Of a stretch of DNA of 64,000 nucleotides, positions 61,130 to 64,000 are shown in pieces; position 1 is the first letter of the stretch; each line of letters starts with the position of its first letter. The translations under genes and the position numbers were made by a program. The notes beneath the pieces were generated by a model. That model was not told the DNA's origin and made no database searches. It saw only the letters and a program-made list of their open reading frames with translations. The DNA comes from an uncultured Bacteroidales bacterium (GTDB lineage Bacteria > Bacteroidota > Bacteroidia > Bacteroidales > F082). The stretch covers positions 1 to 64,000 of the forward strand of contig CAJOIH010000003.1 in the NCBI GenBank assembly GCA_905234455.1. Reading direction: 5' to 3'.

Positions 61130-64000
61130 TTATTTGAATGTTTCACTTAAAATGATGTCAGCTGTGGTGAGTGCTACTTGCTTGGTGGCGGTTGGCGCAA
61201 CTGGCTGGCTGTAGCGTTTGTCCAATTCTTCAAGTTGTTCCAGTATCTTGATGGAGGGCAAAGGCTCTTTTTTCTGCTTTTTCGAGATGCGATTCAGGGC
61301 ATCAGCCAGTTGGTTGTAGGTTCCGCGTTCCACAATCTGTTTCAGACGGTCAACGGTACGACGACCCTCGTCATCGAACAAGGGACGTATTTCACGCAGG
61401 AAAGCGGCGGCTTTCTTGGCATCGTTGTCTTTGCTACCGATTTTCAGCTTTTCTTCTTGAACCTCGCTCTGCTGGTCGAGGGTGTATTGCGCCAAAGCTT
61501 TTTGTACCTGCTCATAGTGAAGTTGCAAGCTGTCGCCAAAGGGGATGGCTTTTTCATCTGGCTCCGCATGGAAGAGGTCGGCGGCTTCGAGGAAAGAGAG
61601 TTCGCGGGTGGTGTCGGCGATGAGGTAGTAAGCCTTTTTAAAAGGCGAGGATAGGTAGGAAATGGTGAACGTCTTGGATAGTTCAGGTTGGATTGCCGCG
61701 CTCCGCTCTGCTTCGCTCGCAATGACGGCTGCCGCACCACCGTTATTCATCGAGAGTCGGGCACAACGGCTCTTGGGGGGTAACTGCTTGATGTGGCGAT
61801 AGAGTGCGGGATTGGTGTCGTGTAGTGCCCGTACTTCGCGCAGCAATTCCAGACTGCGGTCGGTCTCGTCGCGGACATCGGCATTGAAGAGCTTGAACTC
61901 GTGAACCATCTCATCGTGCGAATAGATTCTGGTGTCCTCTCCAAGGGCGGAATGGAAACTCTGCAGCTTGATGAGGGAGTTTTTCTTCAGGCTGATGATG
62001 GCATCACCCGGGTCGGAGGGATAGAACATATAGTTATGAATCGCATCGGCGGTGGAGCCGATACGGTTCACACGGCCGATACGCTGCATCAATCGGGTGG
62101 CGTTCCACGGGCTATCGTAGTTGACGATGACATTGGCCCGATGTAGGTTGACACCTTCGGCCAACACATCGGAGGTGATAATGATGTTATAGTCGTTGTG
62201 CCAATCCTTCTTGTAGTTAGCATCGAAATTAGCCTTGATGGTATCGCGTAGGCGGTTGCGACTTTTGGCGCAAACGGCAAGAATATCGTTGCGATTCAAC
62301 CGTTGTTTCAACTCCTTTTCCAGATAATTGACGGTATCCACACTCTCGCTGAACACCACGAGTTTGCCGCCAGGGTTCTTCTTTTTGTCAAACAATTCAC
62401 CTTGCAGCATGGTGATAAAGAGTTCCAGTTTGGGGTCGGATTTCACTTTCTCCCATCGCTTGCACAATTTGTCCAGCACCTCGGCATCGTATTCCAACAT
62501 GGGCAGAAAATCGGGTTTGAAGTCAGCGGCGTGGAAGAGAATCTCCTTTTGGTCGAATCCCTTGCCGATGGCCAGTTCGATGATTTCGTCCAACTCTATG
62601 CCCTCGGCTTGCAGCTTTTTCACATTCAGGTCTGGCGCAATGATGACCTTGTCTTCCTCGAACATCTTGATCATTCCCTTGGTGGCATCGAGCAGGGTGT
62701 GAAGCGAGCGACGGAAAGCATCGAAGCTGCTTTCCAAGCGTTTCACCATGTGGGTCTGATAGATGGAGGCCAAAGAATCTGCCATGTGTTTTGCCATCTT
62801 TCCAGAGGGAACCTTATAGGAAGGGCAATACTCAATGGCACGGTAGCGGGCGTAATTCAGGCCGCTGCCGTCGAACATGTCGGAATTCGCCTCTTTCAGG
62901 TTAGCCGATGGCGTGTCCACTAACTTGATATAGGTATCAATAAAGAGCTTAAGTACTTGAGGAGACATTTGATAGGTACGGTCGGTGGGGTCGAGCAACT
63001 GAGGGAAGTGTATCTCGTTGGCATAGCGAGGCTCATGCTGAATGTTGCTGCGGGTACGGCGCACCATAACCTTCTCCAGCACCTTATGACGTAGTTCCTG
63101 ATTGATGGCATCGATGCGACTGGTAAGGAACTCAGCACTCATGGTGCGACGTTGCGACATCAGGCTCTTGAATTCCTTGATCCATGGGGCAAAGGTGTCG
63201 GCGATGTTGGAGACGCCATCAATCGTGCAACGGGCGGTGTCTTGGAACAACAGCAATTGGTTCTTGATGTCCTCGGGCGTGTTGTTGAGCGGCGTGGCCG
63301 AAAGCAGCAGCACACGCTTGTTTCCGTTGACATTGCCTTTGTTCAACCGTGCCGACTTGCAGATGCGTTGCAGCAGGTCGTAATTGCCTGTGCTGTCGTG
63401 GCGGAAGTTGTGCGCCTCATCAACGATGATGAGGTCGTAGTAACTGGGCTGGCTGTAGTTGTTGGTACCCTCAATGACCTTGTCCAAACTGCCGTTGCTG
63501 ACAAACTGGCTATAGTTGTTTTTGATTTGGAAATCGCGGAAAGTGTCTTCCCAATTGCTTTGCACCGCAGGAGGGAAGATGACAAGAATACGGGTGTTGT
63601 TGCCGTTAGCGGCAATAAACCGCTGGGCAATCATGGCAGCCACCACGGTTTTGCCCAGACCCACCACGTCGGCAATGAAACAGCCACCGTGCTGCATCAT
63701 GATGTTGTACCCCTGCACCACAGCGTCACGTTGGTAAGTGAGGTTGTCGTAATTGTCGGGCAGATGAGGGATAAAATCGTCTTCGACCTGATCGCCGAAA
63801 TGGTCGATGAGCATCCGCATATAAAGTTCGTAGGGTGTGGGTTGGTGTTCCTCTGGCGTCAGATGGGTTTTGCCAACGATATGGTTCACATCGTCCATGG
63901 TCACCGGAATGGCATCCTTCCAAAGGTTTTGAAACTCTTCCTCGCAGTAATGCACATCGTCGTAGTCCTTCATAGCCACGTTCAATTCGTAACGTGGCGG
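61130..64000 (-). CDS. SNF2-type helicase, probably with N-terminal PLD domain (5' end outside window)
   Basis: At least 956 residues; the frame is open to the right edge with PPRYELNVAM, so the true start lies beyond 64000. What is visible begins at the tail of a likely phospholipase-D-like nuclease region (FQNLWKDAIPV), then the helicase: DVVGLGKTVVAAMIA (Walker A at about 106-120 counting from the first in-window Met), VDEAHNFRH, LSATPLNNTP, and the C-terminal VVFSESVDTVNYLEKEL and MQRIGRVNRIGS (motif VI). This type of helicase is often paired with Eco57I-like methylases in restriction or defence loci. It carries an in-frame dispersed repeat (61691-61728). Whether the PLD nuclease is present cannot be seen. 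Confidence 0.85.
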   Translation of the reverse strand, partial: PPRYELNVAMKDYDDVHYCEEEFQNLWKDAIPVTMDDVNHIVGKTHLTPEEHQPTPYELYMRMLIDHFGDQVEDDFIPHLPDNYDNLTYQRDAVVQGYNIMMQHGGCFIADVVGLGKTVVAAMIAQRFIAANGNNTRILVIFPPAVQSNWEDTFRDFQIKNNYSQFVSNGSLDKVIEGTNNYSQPSYYDLIIVDEAHNFRHDSTGNYDLLQRICKSARLNKGNVNGNKRVLLLSATPLNNTPEDIKNQLLLFQDTARCTIDGVSNIADTFAPWIKEFKSLMSQRRTMSAEFLTSRIDAINQELRHKVLEKVMVRRTRSNIQHEPRYANEIHFPQLLDPTDRTYQMSPQVLKLFIDTYIKLVDTPSANLKEANSDMFDGSGLNYARYRAIEYCPSYKVPSGKMAKHMADSLASIYQTHMVKRLESSFDAFRRSLHTLLDATKGMIKMFEEDKVIIAPDLNVKKLQAEGIELDEIIELAIGKGFDQKEILFHAADFKPDFLPMLEYDAEVLDKLCKRWEKVKSDPKLELFITMLQGELFDKKKNPGGKLVVFSESVDTVNYLEKELKQRLNRNDILAVCAKSRNRLRDTIKANFDANYKKDWHNDYNIIITSDVLAEGVNLHRANVIVNYDSPWNATRLMQRIGRVNRIGSTADAIHNYMFYPSDPGDAIISLKKNSLIKLQSFHSALGEDTRIYSHDEMVHEFKLFNADVRDETDRSLELLREVRALHDTNPALYRHIKQLPPKSRCARLSMNNGGAAAVIASEAERSAAIQPELSKTFTISYLSSPFKKAYYLIADTTRELSFLEAADLFHAEPDEKAIPFGDSLQLHYEQVQKALAQYTLDQQSEVQEEKLKIGSKDNDAKKAAAFLREIRPLFDDEGRRTVDRLKQIVERGTYNQLADALNRISKKQKKEPLPSIKILEQLEELDKRYSQPVAPTATKQVALTTADIILSETFK
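61691..61728 (-). repeat. Dispersed palindromic-type repeat inserted in the helicase
   Basis: On the minus strand the sequence CCGTCATTGCGAGCGAAGC followed by AGAGCGGAGCGCGGCAATC matches the well-known family of CATTGCGAGCGAAGC...GGCAATC repeats found across many bacterial genomes. It is in frame and encodes AVIASEAERSAAIQ within a region (after LSMNNGGA) not needed for helicase motifs. Confidence 0.75.

Noticed and set aside
55839-64000. Assignment of the minus-strand operon to DISARM or BREX
   Set aside because: The helicase and methylase are compatible with either only superficially; DrmA, DrmB, DrmC, PglZ and BrxC signatures are absent from the visible part.

Overview
The window is chromosomal DNA of a Bacteroidota bacterium, most likely a gut-type member of Bacteroidales. 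The signs are the recurring promoter element TAnnTTTG with an upstream TTG/TTTG, the near absence of Shine-Dalgarno sites, a Na+-translocating NADH:quinone reductase beside a fumarate reductase, TonB receptors with a carboxypeptidase-like N-terminal domain, a GldB-like lipoprotein, OmpA and PorT-type barrels, and a GH89 alpha-N-acetylglucosaminidase. Genus and species cannot be fixed from the sequence alone.

From 1 to about 51.2 kb the DNA is gene-dense core genome. It holds exonuclease III, a ClC channel, a cell-wall peptidase, gmk-nadD, holB, a frameshifted lysS, and ybaK-yicC-fusA on the minus strand (0.2-11.4 kb). Next come the nqrABCDE-DUF486-nqrF operon (11.5-17.5 kb), a GNAT-Ogt fusion, and frdCAB (18.6-22.0 kb). 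These are followed by yifB, cinA, gldB, a nucleoside phosphorylase and an outer-membrane protein operon (26.2-29.5 kb). Two aminopeptidase P genes flank a solitary HTH-adenine methyltransferase (29.5-33.9 kb). Then come a TonB receptor, L28, MscS, an exosortase-ROK-NAGLU run (37.7-41.7 kb), a MATE pump, a LysM-SGNH-SGNH-MBOAT operon for envelope O-acylation (43.1-48.3 kb), and a His/Cys-rich protein with a metal-type TonB receptor (48.4-51.2 kb). Convergent genes often abut or overlap.

From 51.2 to 64 kb lies an accessory defence/toxin island. Its first half (51.3-55.7 kb) is an array of four units. Each has plus-strand effector gene(s) facing a minus-strand fragment of one repeated gene (called X here). 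The effectors are two BECR-fold (PBECR-like) nucleases, one decayed copy, and an ATPase + PD-(D/E)xK-like nuclease pair. In the three BECR units a predicted minus-strand transcription unit of about 103-104 nt lies between effector and X. It has a conserved promoter, and its terminator hairpin is embedded around the effector's stop codon. I regard this as the most interesting structure in the window: candidate opposite-strand RNA regulators of BECR nucleases. The second half (55.8-64 kb, minus strand) is a helicase - Eco57I-like methylase - membrane protein - HEPN-like operon. Base composition changes sharply inside the methylase gene, as expected if its specificity domain was exchanged. The helicase runs off the right edge of the window.

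No tRNA, rRNA, CRISPR array or transposase gene was recognised, and no stretch over 300 bases lacks a gene, gene fragment or predicted RNA.
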